A stretch of DNA of 64,000 bases from Planococcus glaciei (GCF_900099655.1 NZ_FNDC01000010.1:94948-158947); one strand, 5' to 3'. Shown: positions 9,220 to 18,062, counted from the stretch's first letter. The notes: generated by a model not told the origin, from the sequence alone. Numbers and translations: made by a program.

Positions 9220-9729
9220 ATGGTTTTTATTCAACAAGCACAGCCCGAACATGTGAAAGGGATTGCTCGCGTCTGTACGGAAGGGTATTGGGCGACCTAC
9301 GACGAGATGTATTCAGCCGAATATATCAACGCAGTGATTAAAGAATTTTATAACGAGCAGCGGATCTTAGAAGAAGTGGAAAGCAGCAGCAGGGAATGGG
9401 GCGGATATTTTGTTGCCCTCGACAACGGAGAAGTGGTCGGAGCAGGCGGCGGCGGAATGATTTCTGAAAAAGCGGGGGAAATTTTCGTCCTATACCTGGA
9501 CCCTGATAGGCTTGGAGAAGGCATTGGAACAAAGCTGCTGGAGGCCATTACTCGTCAGCAGAAAGAAGAATTCGGAGCACAGGAACAATGGGTATCGGTC
9601 GCGAAAGGAAATGAAAAAGGCATCCCATTTTACGAAGCGCGCGAATTTATATGCCGCAGTGAACGGCCGGTTTACCGTTCAAACGCTGATGATAAGATCA
9701 TTTCGCTAAGGTATTGGCGGAAACTATGA
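9220..9729 (+). CDS. GNAT N-acetyltransferase
   Basis: A 169-residue acetyltransferase with motif A as LYLDPDRLGEGIGTKLLEAI at about residues 92-111. The N-terminus QAQPEHVKGIARVCTEGYWATY places it with the PF00583 group that acts on small amines or peptides. AAAGGAGG at 9206-9213 sets ATG 9220 as the start; an earlier in-frame ATG at 9193 has none. A TATAAT at 9131-9136 may belong to its promoter. Confidence 0.75.
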   Translation: MVFIQQAQPEHVKGIARVCTEGYWATYDEMYSAEYINAVIKEFYNEQRILEEVESSSREWGGYFVALDNGEVVGAGGGGMISEKAGEIFVLYLDPDRLGEGIGTKLLEAITRQQKEEFGAQEQWVSVAKGNEKGIPFYEAREFICRSERPVYRSNADDKIISLRYWRKL

Positions 9730-9775
9730 AAATAGCAGGCGCAAAAAAGTGGGGATACCAAAGGGAGATGTGGAT

Positions 9776-10663
9776 TTGAACAATAAATGGGCTTTTGCGC
9801 TGTTGGTCATTTTGACGACTAGTTTAATGGGATCATCTTTTGCGGTAGGCAAGATGGGAATGGTTCATGTTTCGCCTTTGCTGTTGGTTGGAATGCGTTT
9901 TACGTTGGCGGGCTTATTGATGGGGACGATCGTCTGGATGCTTCGGCGGCCGCATCCGAAAAAACTGCAAGACTGGCTGAAAATTGTGTGCATCGGTTCT
10001 TTCCAAACTGCCGGTGTCATGGGAGCCATCTTTTTGAGCCTCCGCACCATCACTGCCGGGGAATCCGCCATCTTGACGTTTATGAATCCGCTTTTGGTGG
10101 TGGTCTTTGGAACACTGGCGCTTGGCATCCGCTACCGGCTTGTCCAATGGTGCGGTGTGATTCTAGGATTTATCGGTGTATTTGTCACGATGGGCGGACA
10201 GCTGCAGGCAGAAATCGGCACGCTTCTCGGATTTTGCAGTGCGGTTTTTTGGGCAATTGCCACGCTGTTGATCAAGCAATGGGGACAGCGCTTTGATATT
10301 TGGGTGTTGACCGCCTATCAAATGCTTTCGGGCGGATTGCTTTTGTTAATTGGAAGCTTTCTCTTGGAAGATGCCCGGCTCGTGATCAATCCGACTTCGA
10401 TCTTCATCGTGCTTTGGCTTGCCATCCCGGCGTCCATTGTGCAATTTGCTATCTGGTTTTTCCTGCTGCAAAACGGCAATCCGGGGAAAATCAGTGCCTT
10501 TCTGTTCCTTGCGCCGTTTTTCGGCATCCTTTCGGGATGGCTGTTGCTCGGCGAAGATATTGGCTTGACACTGCTTGCAGGAGGTGCCATGATCTTTGCC
10601 GGCATCTTTTTGGTGAACTGGCCGGACAAACGGGCAGCAGCGGTTCTCAAAGAAGGAATTTAA
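9776..10663 (+). CDS. EamA/DMT-family transporter
   Basis: An approximately 295-residue protein with ten predicted membrane helices in two EamA repeats (residues about 7-140 and 150-285). Signature segments are SSFAVGKMGMVHVSPLLL in helix 2 and the second-repeat FLAPFFGILSGWLLLGE. Drug/metabolite transporters of this type export amino acids or other metabolites; specificity is unknown. The start is probably TTG 9776, with AAGGGAG 8 bases upstream; in-frame GTG codons at 9749 and 9770 are worse placed. Confidence 0.8.
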   Translation: MNNKWAFALLVILTTSLMGSSFAVGKMGMVHVSPLLLVGMRFTLAGLLMGTIVWMLRRPHPKKLQDWLKIVCIGSFQTAGVMGAIFLSLRTITAGESAILTFMNPLLVVVFGTLALGIRYRLVQWCGVILGFIGVFVTMGGQLQAEIGTLLGFCSAVFWAIATLLIKQWGQRFDIWVLTAYQMLSGGLLLLIGSFLLEDARLVINPTSIFIVLWLAIPASIVQFAIWFFLLQNGNPGKISAFLFLAPFFGILSGWLLLGEDIGLTLLAGGAMIFAGIFLVNWPDKRAAAVLKEGI

Positions 10664-10813
10664 TGCGCAAAACGAGAATACTAGAATCAGAAAACCATTT
10701 ATTGATTAAATGAAACCCAGTTTCTAAAATCAGCTGGTGCTTCAAGTTATACGAGTGGACGGCTTGCCGGCCAGTTGCAGATCGCCAATAATAAGTTCAC
10801 GGGGTGGTCCACT

Positions 10814-11116
10814 ATGTTCAAATTTATGTTTAGGTTATTAGGGAGTGCGGTTCTCTTCAAAGCCGGCAGCCAATTGCAAAGTTTTCTCTTTAAGCCATCG
10901 GATTTTGAAAAAAATCTGGAACGGTTGGATCAGGAAGACTGGTTTGAAGAACTGCGGAAAGATTTTCGATATGACCACATCATCCGCTACAATTCAAAGG
11001 TGCGGAAAGTGATAGGAGATGCGAAGATCCTTGCAAAACTTTTAGCATCAAAAGAAGAACAGGAAAGATTCAATGAGCTTGTTCACCAGGAATACATAAA
11101 ACTGATGGAAAAATAG
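10814..11116 (+). CDS. Small hypothetical protein
   Basis: A 100-residue protein I do not recognise. It begins with a moderately hydrophobic helix (FKFMFRLLGSAVLFKAG), then a charged, helical remainder rich in Lys/Glu ending EEQERFNELVHQEYIKLMEK. It could be peripheral to the membrane. GGGGTGG lies 6 bases before ATG 10814; an in-frame start at 10775 would add residues without a ribosome site. The 110 bases upstream hold no other gene. Confidence 0.5.
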   Translation: MFKFMFRLLGSAVLFKAGSQLQSFLFKPSDFEKNLERLDQEDWFEELRKDFRYDHIIRYNSKVRKVIGDAKILAKLLASKEEQERFNELVHQEYIKLMEK

Positions 11117-11236
11117 AAGGAAGCAAGGGCAGTTGAAACGCCCTGCGGAGCCATTTCATATAGACGAACTTAATCGAAAAAATTTACGGAGAAGCGCATG
11201 TTTCCGCCGATACTCCAGGACTGGACGTGACAGGAT

Positions 11237-11710
11237 ATGGAATCTACTGAAGTAGAAGTTTTTTTACAAGCTGCAAAAAGATATTGCCATTTGATGGATT
11301 CGTTAAATTCTTTAGGCGAAATTGAGAAATTCAAGCAGCTGCACGCAGCAGTGACAGAACTGTACACAAAGGCGCTGTATCTGCCGGAAACGGAACCGGG
11401 CAAAGACGATTCTTTTGATATTGATTTCCAGCTGCCACAAGTTGATTTCGGTACACATAATGTCTATTGGGGAGGGTACGACCCTTATCACTCCGATGAA
11501 GACTTGGAAGAAATAATGGAAGAGCCGTTAAACGAAACCTTGACGGACGATGTGCTGGACATCTACAGCGACGTAAAACGCGGATTGATTTTGTATGAAC
11601 AGGGAAACCACGCGGAAGCGATTGCTGAATGGAAATACAATTTTGAAATTCACTGGGGCACTCATGCAGCCAGCGCCATCCGAGCTTTGCATTCCGTGAA
11701 TTACCTATAA
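11237..11710 (+). CDS. DUF5063 family protein
   Basis: A 157-residue acidic soluble protein. The helical start (EVFLQAAKRYCHLMDSL), the middle with VYWGGYDPY, and the end YEQGNHAEAIAEWKYNFEIHWGTHAASAIRALH match the DUF5063 family of unknown function. The last part resembles a single TPR-like helical hairpin. There is a terminator 23 bases after the stop and no close upstream neighbour, so it is probably monocistronic. Confidence 0.65.
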   Translation: MESTEVEVFLQAAKRYCHLMDSLNSLGEIEKFKQLHAAVTELYTKALYLPETEPGKDDSFDIDFQLPQVDFGTHNVYWGGYDPYHSDEDLEEIMEEPLNETLTDDVLDIYSDVKRGLILYEQGNHAEAIAEWKYNFEIHWGTHAASAIRALHSVNYL

Positions 11711-11733
11711 AGTGTTTGATAAAGTATTCACGG

Positions 11734-11760
11734 TCCAACTTGAAAAAGTTGGATTTTTTA
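11734..11760 (+). terminator. Rho-independent terminator
   Basis: Arms TCCAACTT and AAGTTGGA with a short A-rich loop are followed by six T residues, directly downstream of the DUF5063 gene. Confidence 0.85.
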
Positions 11761-11897
11761 ATTGGAAATTATGAGAAAAAATTATAAAAAAATAGTAATT
11801 ACAGGTTTATAAATTCTTGAAATGGCGTATATAAATGTAGGTGGCTAGCGCAACATATTGTGTTAGATTACAGACAGCGAAATCGAGGGATTGCAGG

Positions 11898-12287
11898 ATG
11901 TTTTACAAATACAAAAAATCATATAATAAAGTGGCCATAGGATTATTGTCGTTGATGGCAAAAGGCTACAACTTTAAATTGCTGCAGGAGACCATTCGGA
12001 TGTATGAGGAAAACCCGGAGCGGCAGCTTTTTCTTTGGAAAGAAGCCGAAAATATTACAGGCCTTGCTGGAGTAGAACAGCACGAGGATTACTTTGTCAT
12101 TTTGCACTTTTCCGTGAACCCTTCCTATCAAAAAGAAGAAACAGCTTACCGGATGCTGGAAGTTTTGAGAGAACAGATGCATACGAAAGAAATGCAACTC
12201 TCCAAAGAGGCAGCCCGCTTCCTTGCCAAGGTGCGCGGCACTTCTGACTTGCCGATCCCCATCTATTCAGACCTGGCTATTTCATAA
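11898..12287 (+). CDS. RibT-like GNAT protein
   Basis: A 129-residue protein closely resembling B. subtilis RibT: the N-terminus YKYKKSYNKVAIGLLSLM, then RQLFLWKE and HFSVNPSYQ occur in the same order and spacing. RibT is an acetyltransferase-fold protein encoded at the end of the riboflavin operon in B. subtilis; its substrate is not firmly known. Here no rib genes are adjacent, so the gene has moved or the operon is split. The glycine-rich acetyl-CoA loop is weak (NPSYQKEETAYRML), so binding may be lost. GAGGGA lies 7 bases before ATG 11898. Confidence 0.7.
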   Translation: MFYKYKKSYNKVAIGLLSLMAKGYNFKLLQETIRMYEENPERQLFLWKEAENITGLAGVEQHEDYFVILHFSVNPSYQKEETAYRMLEVLREQMHTKEMQLSKEAARFLAKVRGTSDLPIPIYSDLAIS

Positions 12288-12447
12288 AAAACCATCTTTT
12301 CAATCCGTTCTCTTGTGCGGAAATCATTAGACCTTGGAAGCTTGTCGGTTAAAGGCAGGCTTTTTTTGCCTCCAATCAAATGAAAAAATTTTATGAAGGG
12401 CCAAAAAAAGCTATAATAGAAAAATAGAATTGGAAAATAGAAAGAAG

Positions 12448-13524
12448 ATGGCCGACTTGAACTTATACCCGATGGGGAAAGCATTTATCGTTGGATTGGC
12501 AGGAGCTTTGCTGTTTGAATTTTTAGGTGCGCCCATGCCTTGGCTGCTGGGCTCTTTATTTGCCGTCCTGCTGGTTCAATTGTTTACGCCGGTTTCATTG
12601 AAGTGGGACGCGGCTTTCCGGAATACCGGGCTGGTAATTGCCGGATACGTCATTGGAATTGCATTTACGCTTGATGCGCTAAATGGCATGAAACAGTATT
12701 TCTTGCCGATGCTCGTCATCAATATTGTGTTTTTCGGGTTATTCTTGATGATCAGTTCGTTGATGGCGAACCGGACAAAAGTGGATAAAGCGACGGCCAT
12801 GACCTGCTGTGTACCGGGCGGCATGTCCCAAATCATCACGTTTGCAGAAGAACAGAAAACTATCGATTTAACCGCTGTGACATTTTACCATGTGCTCCGG
12901 GTTTTGCTGATTGTCGCGGCCGTGCCGTTTATCGTGGCAAGCGGCGGTGCTGCGCAGCCAGGCACGGCAGCGGAAGGCGAATATTCGATTTATCTTTTCG
13001 TGCTTTTGGCTGCCTGCTTCGCAGCAGGCATGCTTTTTAAGAAAATCAACGTGCCGACGGCTTTTTTGCTCGGACCCATTTTTCTGATTATGGTGCTGAA
13101 TATCACCGGAGTTAATGTTCCTTTGATGCCCAGCTTGCTGCTTCATATTGCGCAACTGCTCATTGGCATTTATATTGGCCTGCTTTTGAAAAAAGAAGAT
13201 ATCAAACTGACGCCAAAACTGATCTTTTATTCTGTTTTTTCCAGTGCCGTGCTCATTGCTTTTGCTTACGGGCTTAGTTTTATTCTGCAGGATATGTACG
13301 ATTTAAGTTTTTCGACAAGTTTTCTGAGCGTCGTGCCCGGCGGACTGGATCAAATGGGGATCATCGCGGCATCGGTGCACGCGGATGTAACGGTAGTCAC
13401 GGCGTTTCAATTATTCCGGATCATTTTCCTGTCCGTATTCATTGTGCCGTTTGTAAAAATTGTCGCGGGCAGGGAAAGGAAAGTGAAAAACACGGATCTC
13501 GCAGGATCTTCCCCCAAAAATTAA
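12448..13524 (+). CDS. AbrB-family (PF05145) membrane protein
   Basis: A roughly 358-residue membrane protein with about ten hydrophobic helices in two similar halves. Each half carries the family signature of a proline/glycine-rich loop: CCVPGGMSQIITFAEE in the first and SVVPGGLDQMGIIAASV in the second. The family is often misnamed ammonia monooxygenase or AbrB; transport is likely but unproven. The start is uncertain: ATG 12448 has only AAAGAAG abutting it, and TTG 12430 has none. A TATAAT lies at 12412-12417. Confidence 0.7.
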   Translation: MADLNLYPMGKAFIVGLAGALLFEFLGAPMPWLLGSLFAVLLVQLFTPVSLKWDAAFRNTGLVIAGYVIGIAFTLDALNGMKQYFLPMLVINIVFFGLFLMISSLMANRTKVDKATAMTCCVPGGMSQIITFAEEQKTIDLTAVTFYHVLRVLLIVAAVPFIVASGGAAQPGTAAEGEYSIYLFVLLAACFAAGMLFKKINVPTAFLLGPIFLIMVLNITGVNVPLMPSLLLHIAQLLIGIYIGLLLKKEDIKLTPKLIFYSVFSSAVLIAFAYGLSFILQDMYDLSFSTSFLSVVPGGLDQMGIIAASVHADVTVVTAFQLFRIIFLSVFIVPFVKIVAGRERKVKNTDLAGSSPKN

Positions 13525-13543
13525 TCTTTGGCAAAATAAGCTC

Positions 13544-13571
13544 TTGACTTGTACGGGGAACATGATAAGAT
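13544..13571 (+). promoter_or_regulatory. SigA promoter of T-box/NhaC unit
   Basis: TTGACT at 13544-13549 and TAAGAT at 13566-13571 are 16 bases apart, and TG at 13563-13564 makes an extended -10. It lies just upstream of the T-box leader. Confidence 0.75.
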
Positions 13572-13577
13572 TTAGAA

Positions 13578-13799
13578 CAATCAAAGATGCAATCAAATAG
13601 TGTTGAAGATGGTGCAGTAAGCATTTCGCGGGCAGCAAGAAGAGACTGGATGTATGGTGGAAATTCAGGCAGCGATATGGATGAAGTACGCCATCCGTTT
13701 TTTCAACTTTTTAATGAAGTGGATGGCCATTGGCTGTCAAATAGGGTGGTAGCGCGGAGAAACCTTCGTCCCTTTTTTTAGGGGATGATAGGTTTTTTT
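13578..13799 (+). promoter_or_regulatory. T-box leader, tyrosine specifier (UAC)
   Basis: The conserved T-box AGGGTGGTAGCGCGG is at 13743-13757 and would pair with the tRNA acceptor end. A terminator follows at 13761-13799 (arms AACCT/AGGTT and TCCC/GGGGA, then seven T residues). Stem I is closed by GATGG 13608-13612 with CCATC 13691-13695. The S-turn motifs AGTA (13616-13619) and GAA (13683-13685) sit opposite each other, placing the specifier as TAC at 13687-13689, a Tyr codon. Uncharged tRNA-Tyr would therefore switch on the downstream transporter. Confidence 0.9.
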
Positions 13800-13832
13800 A
13801 TTATATTTTTTTACATCCAGGAGGAATCAGCC

Positions 13833-15224
13833 ATGTTTCAGATTAAAGAAGTTTTATCACCATCCGTCAAAGAAGCGCTCGCAATGACCGTTTTGATTGT
13901 AGCGATCATCAGCGTCAGTTTAATCAAATTTCAAGCAGTTCCTCACATGCCGATTCTTTTTGCCATTCTTCTGTTGATTTGCTATGGACTGATCAAAGGC
14001 GTGCCGTACTACAAATTGGAAAAGGGCTTGGTCGCCGGAGCGGGAGCCGGCATGAGTGCCGTGTTTCTCTTTTTCTTCATCGGCATCTTGATCAGCAGCT
14101 GGATGATGAGCGGGACGATTCCAACGCTTATATACGCAGGCTTCAACTTGGTGACGCCGCTGTTCTTTTTTGCCATCGTTTTTGTGGTCACATCCATTAT
14201 CGGGCTGTCCATCGGAAGTTCGCTGACGACAGTGGCAACGGTCGGAGTGGCGTTTATCGGCATGGCATCTGTTATGGACATTTCGCTGGCAATTACAGCC
14301 GGCGCCATTGTTTCTGGTGCGTTTTTCGGGGACAAAATGTCGCCGCTGTCCGATACGACCAATCTGGCATCTTCTATGGTCGGAGTGGATTTGTTCGAGC
14401 ATATTCGCAATATGGGCTGGACGACCGTTCCGGCATTTATCATTTCACTGATTGTATTTGCCGTGCTGTCGCCGGATTCTTCCATGGCCCAAGTGGATGA
14501 TGTGGCCATTTTCCAGCAAGGCTTGCTGGATACCGGTGCCATCCATTGGTACTCAATGATTCCGTTGGTTGTCCTGATCATTCTAACGATTGGGAAAGTG
14601 CCGGCTTTGATGACGCTTGCCGTCAGTTCCATTGTTGCAGTCGCTATTTCTTTTTTCCACTTCAGTTACAGTGCGGCAGAAGTGCTGGCGATATTGTACA
14701 GCGGTTTCGTTTCAGAAACAGGGGTTAAGGACATTGATCAACTGCTTTCAAGAGGTGGGATGGAAAGTATGCTGTTTACGGTCGGCTTGGTTCTGCTCGC
14801 ACTCAGCATGGGCGGCTTATTGTTCACGCTTGGAATCGTCCAATGCCTGCTCGGGAAACTCGAGAGCGTGCTGAAGAAAGTTTCTTCTGTGATTGCGGCA
14901 TCCGCGTTGACGGCCATTGGCATCAATGTCCTGATCGGTGAACAATACTTATCGATTTTATTGACCGGCCAGGCATTCCATACGCAATACGAAAAAGTCG
15001 GCCTGACCGGGAAAAACTTAAGCCGCGTAATGGAAGATGCAGGAACAGTGGTCAATCCGCTTGTCCCTTGGAGCGTCTGCGGTATTTTCATCACTTCCGT
15101 TTTAGGGGTTTCCACGTTAACTTATTTGCCTTTTGCTTTCTTTTGCCTATTGTCACCGATTTTAACGGTTTTGTTCGGTTACACCGGCAAAACATTAACT
15201 TACCGGAAAGCGGAAGAATTGTAG
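13833..15224 (+). CDS. NhaC-family transporter, probable tyrosine transporter
   Basis: A 463-residue membrane protein with about eleven hydrophobic helices and NhaC-type motifs, including GAIVSGAFFGDKMSPLSDTT and the late GTVVNPLVPWSVCG. The family is named for Na+/H+ antiport, but T-box-controlled members have been proposed by comparative genomics to carry amino acids (TyrT, LysW, MetT groups). The UAC specifier in the leader supports tyrosine uptake; this is inference. GGAGG at 13820-13824 precedes ATG 13833; an in-frame ATG at 13785 lies inside the terminator hairpin. Confidence 0.85.
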   Translation: MFQIKEVLSPSVKEALAMTVLIVAIISVSLIKFQAVPHMPILFAILLLICYGLIKGVPYYKLEKGLVAGAGAGMSAVFLFFFIGILISSWMMSGTIPTLIYAGFNLVTPLFFFAIVFVVTSIIGLSIGSSLTTVATVGVAFIGMASVMDISLAITAGAIVSGAFFGDKMSPLSDTTNLASSMVGVDLFEHIRNMGWTTVPAFIISLIVFAVLSPDSSMAQVDDVAIFQQGLLDTGAIHWYSMIPLVVLIILTIGKVPALMTLAVSSIVAVAISFFHFSYSAAEVLAILYSGFVSETGVKDIDQLLSRGGMESMLFTVGLVLLALSMGGLLFTLGIVQCLLGKLESVLKKVSSVIAASALTAIGINVLIGEQYLSILLTGQAFHTQYEKVGLTGKNLSRVMEDAGTVVNPLVPWSVCGIFITSVLGVSTLTYLPFAFFCLLSPILTVLFGYTGKTLTYRKAEEL

Positions 15225-15363
15225 TCGCTAGCTGCCCTTTACCATGATTTTGAAAAAAGTGTATAAGTAATTAGGTAGAAATTCCTTTCATTGTCAATAT
15301 TTCTAAAGTATAAGGTTTTTTTTCATATATAATAAGAGCGAGTATACAAAAAGGGGTAGAGCA

Positions 15364-16197
15364 ATGAACGGAATAACGAAGTTTTCTGCTTATATAAATG
15401 AAAATGTAGAATCCATCTCCAACCAGATTGTTGAAAGTGTAATCGGCAGAATGGGATTAATCATATCAGATGCTGAAACAGAACAAGCTATTGCCATGTA
15501 CAATCAGCTTCTGGGCTTTTTCAGCGATGTATTGATCTATAAAGATGAAGAAGTGGTTCCGGAAGAATTGGTCAAATGGAGCAAAAACAATGCGGCGATG
15601 CAAGTTGCTGGTGGCGGCAAAATTTCTGAAATCGTGGTGCGCTACGGCCCAACGCGGGAAATTGTTAATGAAATGTTTACCGATCTTAGCATAGAGCTTG
15701 AGTTGACTGTCAGAGAAGCAGGTTTTATCTTGAAACGCATCAGCCAGATATTGGACGTTAGTTTAAATGAAACCTTTTTTGCATTTGAACGCTTATCGGA
15801 TCAGTACCAGGAAGAAACCAGAAAAGAGCTGACGAAATTGTCAGCTCCGATTGTTCCAATCAAGGACGATATTGTGGTCTTGCCGCTGATCGGTTTTATT
15901 GACGAAGTACGGATTCGCCACATCATTGATAATGTCATTCCGCGACTGGCTGAAATGAATGTCCGGCACGTCATCTCGGATTTTTCCGGCTTGGTGATGA
16001 TCAATGCACAAGTAGCAGAAGCCATCTATCAGATTGGCGGAACACTGCGCTTGATGGGAATCCATATTGTGGTTGCGGGCTTGCGTCCTGACCTTGCACA
16101 GACAATTGTCAATACCGGCATGGACATGTCGATGACCGAGTCTTATGCAACGGTCAAACAGGCCCTGAAAGTTTTAACTGAACATGAAAAAGCGTGA
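15364..16197 (+). CDS. RsbR-type stressosome protein
   Basis: A 277-residue protein: residues about 1-150 form a helical N-terminal sensor domain like the non-haem globin domain of RsbR paralogues, and about 160-275 form a STAS domain (IVVLPLIGFIDE, ISDFSGLVMINAQVAEAI, GIHIVVAGLRPDLAQTIVN). In RsbRA the phosphorylated residue sits in a D-x-T-G motif; here it is D206-F-S208-G, so Ser replaces Thr. RsbR proteins assemble with RsbS and RsbT into the stressosome that controls SigB. No rsbS/rsbT is adjacent, as with the scattered B. subtilis paralogues. AAAGGGG precedes ATG 15364. Confidence 0.85.
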   Translation: MNGITKFSAYINENVESISNQIVESVIGRMGLIISDAETEQAIAMYNQLLGFFSDVLIYKDEEVVPEELVKWSKNNAAMQVAGGGKISEIVVRYGPTREIVNEMFTDLSIELELTVREAGFILKRISQILDVSLNETFFAFERLSDQYQEETRKELTKLSAPIVPIKDDIVVLPLIGFIDEVRIRHIIDNVIPRLAEMNVRHVISDFSGLVMINAQVAEAIYQIGGTLRLMGIHIVVAGLRPDLAQTIVNTGMDMSMTESYATVKQALKVLTEHEKA

Positions 16198-16222
16198 AAT
16201 CATTCGATTTCACGCTTTTTTT
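16188..16222. terminator. Bidirectional terminator
   Basis: A 14-bp perfect stem (AAAAGCGTGAAATC / GATTTCACGCTTTT) with a 4-base loop overlaps the rsbR-like stop codon and has a T run on its right. It can also end the convergent queCDE transcript. Confidence 0.9.
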
Positions 16223-16224
16223 AT

Positions 16225-16932
16225 TTATACGCCGCGTTTATTGCCCCACACCAAGGTATGGAGCTGCGGCAGGACTTTGGCATTGTTCATAATTGTTGAA
16301 CGGACGGCTTGCTCGATGAGCCATTCATAGCGCTCTAAGAGGGCAGCTGTGAGGCCTGCGTCGTCCGTTGTAGCGGTGTCGCTGTTGCCGGTCTGCAAAA
16401 AGAACGGGACAGCTGGGTAGCGCAGATGAAGGTCTTCGGCATACTTGAAATCATCTTCATCAAAAATGACCACTTTCAGGCTGGCGTTGGCACCCGCAAG
16501 CTTGTCCATGAAAAAATCCAGTTTGCTGAAATCTGTCTTCATGCCGGAACTTGGCGGTTTCGGTGAAATGGTGATGTCATCGATTGCCGGCATCCAGTCC
16601 TGCCAAATCGATCCTTGCGTTTCCACGCCGACTTTCCAGCCGTTTTCGTGGCATAAAGCCACCAGTTCGGCAATGCCTTTGTGCAAAGCAGGGTTGCCGC
16701 CGGATATGGTCACATGGGAAAAGGCTTGGCCGCCGATCGCTTTAAGTTCCCCAATGATATCTTCAGGCTCTTTAGAGCCGCTTTTGCCGGTGCCATCCCA
16801 TGTGAATTTGGAATCGCACCACGAACACGAGTAGTCACAGCCGGCGGTCCGGACAAACATCGTTTTTTGGCCCATGACCATGCCTTCGCCTTGGATAGTC
16901 GGACCGAATACTTCCATAACCGGTATTCTCAT
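16225..16932 (-). CDS. queE: 7-carboxy-7-deazaguanine synthase
   Basis: A 235-residue radical SAM enzyme that converts 6-carboxy-tetrahydropterin to 7-carboxy-7-deazaguanine in preQ0/queuosine synthesis. The N-terminal VFGPTIQGEG motif and the cluster motif RTAGCDYSCSWCDSKFTW (CxxxCxxC with CDYSCSWC) are intact, as is the SISGGNP-type SAM contact (HVTISGGNPAL). ATG 16932 has AAGGAGG upstream and overlaps the queD stop by 4 bases; a longer frame to 17004 lies within queD. It is the last gene of queC-queD-queE. Confidence 0.93.
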   Translation of the reverse strand: MRIPVMEVFGPTIQGEGMVMGQKTMFVRTAGCDYSCSWCDSKFTWDGTGKSGSKEPEDIIGELKAIGGQAFSHVTISGGNPALHKGIAELVALCHENGWKVGVETQGSIWQDWMPAIDDITISPKPPSSGMKTDFSKLDFFMDKLAGANASLKVVIFDEDDFKYAEDLHLRYPAVPFFLQTGNSDTATTDDAGLTAALLERYEWLIEQAVRSTIMNNAKVLPQLHTLVWGNKRGV

Positions 16933-17354
16933 TGGAAGTCCTCCTTGGAGGGACGGTATACGACATAGCTCGTCGGCGTTTCCCGGACAATTACCTGCAG
17001 GCAATGCGGCTGGTTGGCAGTGGATTGAAGAAGGTTCTCCACCATTTGCCAGATTTGTTGAGCCAACAGTTCGGTGGTTGGGAATTTGGATTCAAATTCA
17101 GGATGGTGATTCAATACCGAATGATCGTATTTTTTATGGATTAAATTTTTCAGCAGTTTAAAGTCGATCAGAAAACCCGTGGCGTCGAGTTCGTTTCCAC
17201 AAATCGTGAGATTGATGAAATACGTGTGGCCATGCATTTCCTGGCATTTTCCTGCGTCTTCGCTAGGAATGAAATGGGCTGCTGAAAAATGCATGTCTTT
17301 GTTCAATTCGAATCGGAACGCATGCGGGACAGAAGGATAGAATTGCTGCATCAT
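16929..17354 (-). CDS. queD: 6-carboxy-5,6,7,8-tetrahydropterin synthase
   Basis: A 141-residue PTPS-fold enzyme acting on dihydroneopterin triphosphate, the second step toward preQ0. Zinc-binding histidines are visible in FSAAHF and in [10 protein letters not shown], where the catalytic Cys of the CxxxHGH motif is present. It overlaps both neighbours by 4 bases, so the operon is tightly coupled. The length and motif order are normal for the Bacillus-type QueD. Confidence 0.93.
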   Translation of the reverse strand: MMQQFYPSVPHAFRFELNKDMHFSAAHFIPSEDAGKCQEMHGHTYFINLTICGNELDATGFLIDFKLLKNLIHKKYDHSVLNHHPEFESKFPTTELLAQQIWQMVENLLQSTANQPHCLQVIVRETPTSYVVYRPSKEDFQ

Positions 17355-18016
17355 AGATGGGCACCTGCAGCTTTTTTCGCTTTGTATGCGCTGAGCCCTT
17401 CATTCCGCAGGATGCACGATGGGCATTCACCGCAGCCGGAACTTGGAATGCCGTTGTAGCAGGTCAGGGTTTTCTCCTGGACAAAGTCGAGTGCATCCAA
17501 TTGGTCCGACAGTTCCCATACTTCGGACTTATCGAGCCACATCAAAGGCGTGTGGATGACAAATTGCTTGTCCATAGCCAGGTTCAGCGATACGTTCAGC
17601 GATTTGATGAACGTATCCCGGCAATCGGGATAACCGCTGAAATCGGTCTCGCTGACGCCTGTTATCAAATGCCGCGCCCCGATGGCATCAGCATAAACTG
17701 CTGCAAAAGACAAAAACAAGTGGTTTCTGCCGGGCACAAACGTAGAGGGCAATTCGCCTTCGGTTGCTGTTACTTCGATGTCGTCCCGCGTCAGTGCATT
17801 GGCTGACAGTTGGTTGATCAAGGTCATATCAAGCACTTTGAACGAGACGCCGAGCTCTTCCGCAATTTTACGGGCGCATTCGATTTCCGCCGAATGGCGC
17901 TGTCCATAATCGAAAGTCACGGTAGCTACTTCTTTAAAATTCTTCAATGCCCAGAAAAGGCAAGTGGTGCTGTCTTGGCCGCCGCTGAACACGACAACCG
18001 CTTTTTCGTTTTTCAA
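17351..18016 (-). CDS. queC: 7-cyano-7-deazaguanine synthase
   Basis: A 221-residue ATP-dependent enzyme that converts 7-carboxy-7-deazaguanine to preQ0. The N-terminal PP-loop SGGQDSTTC is intact and the C-terminal zinc site reads [19 protein letters not shown]. The start is likely TTG 18016 (giving [13 protein letters not shown]), 9 bases after GGAG. An in-frame ATG at 18025 touches that GGAG and is too close. The SD lies inside the preQ1 riboswitch, so translation is probably switched off when preQ1 is bound. No queF is seen nearby. Confidence 0.93.
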   Translation of the reverse strand: MKNEKAVVVFSGGQDSTTCLFWALKNFKEVATVTFDYGQRHSAEIECARKIAEELGVSFKVLDMTLINQLSANALTRDDIEVTATEGELPSTFVPGRNHLFLSFAAVYADAIGARHLITGVSETDFSGYPDCRDTFIKSLNVSLNLAMDKQFVIHTPLMWLDKSEVWELSDQLDALDFVQEKTLTCYNGIPSSGCGECPSCILRNEGLSAYKAKKAAGAHL

Positions 18017-18025
18017 ATAGAACAT

Positions 18026-18062
18026 CTCCTTAGTTTTTTAGAGAGGGAGTTTGCGAACCTCT
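18026..18062 (-). promoter_or_regulatory. PreQ1 class I riboswitch
   Basis: Read on the minus strand, the leader begins AGAGGTTCGC, continues with a CTCCCTCT segment that pairs with AGAGG, and ends with an A-rich tail and CTAAGGAG. This is the compact preQ1-I pseudoknot layout, with the 3' strand running into the queC ribosome site (GGAG, 18026-18029). It therefore looks translational rather than a terminator type. An extended -10 (TGTTATTAT) lies upstream at 18081-18089. Confidence 0.9.
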
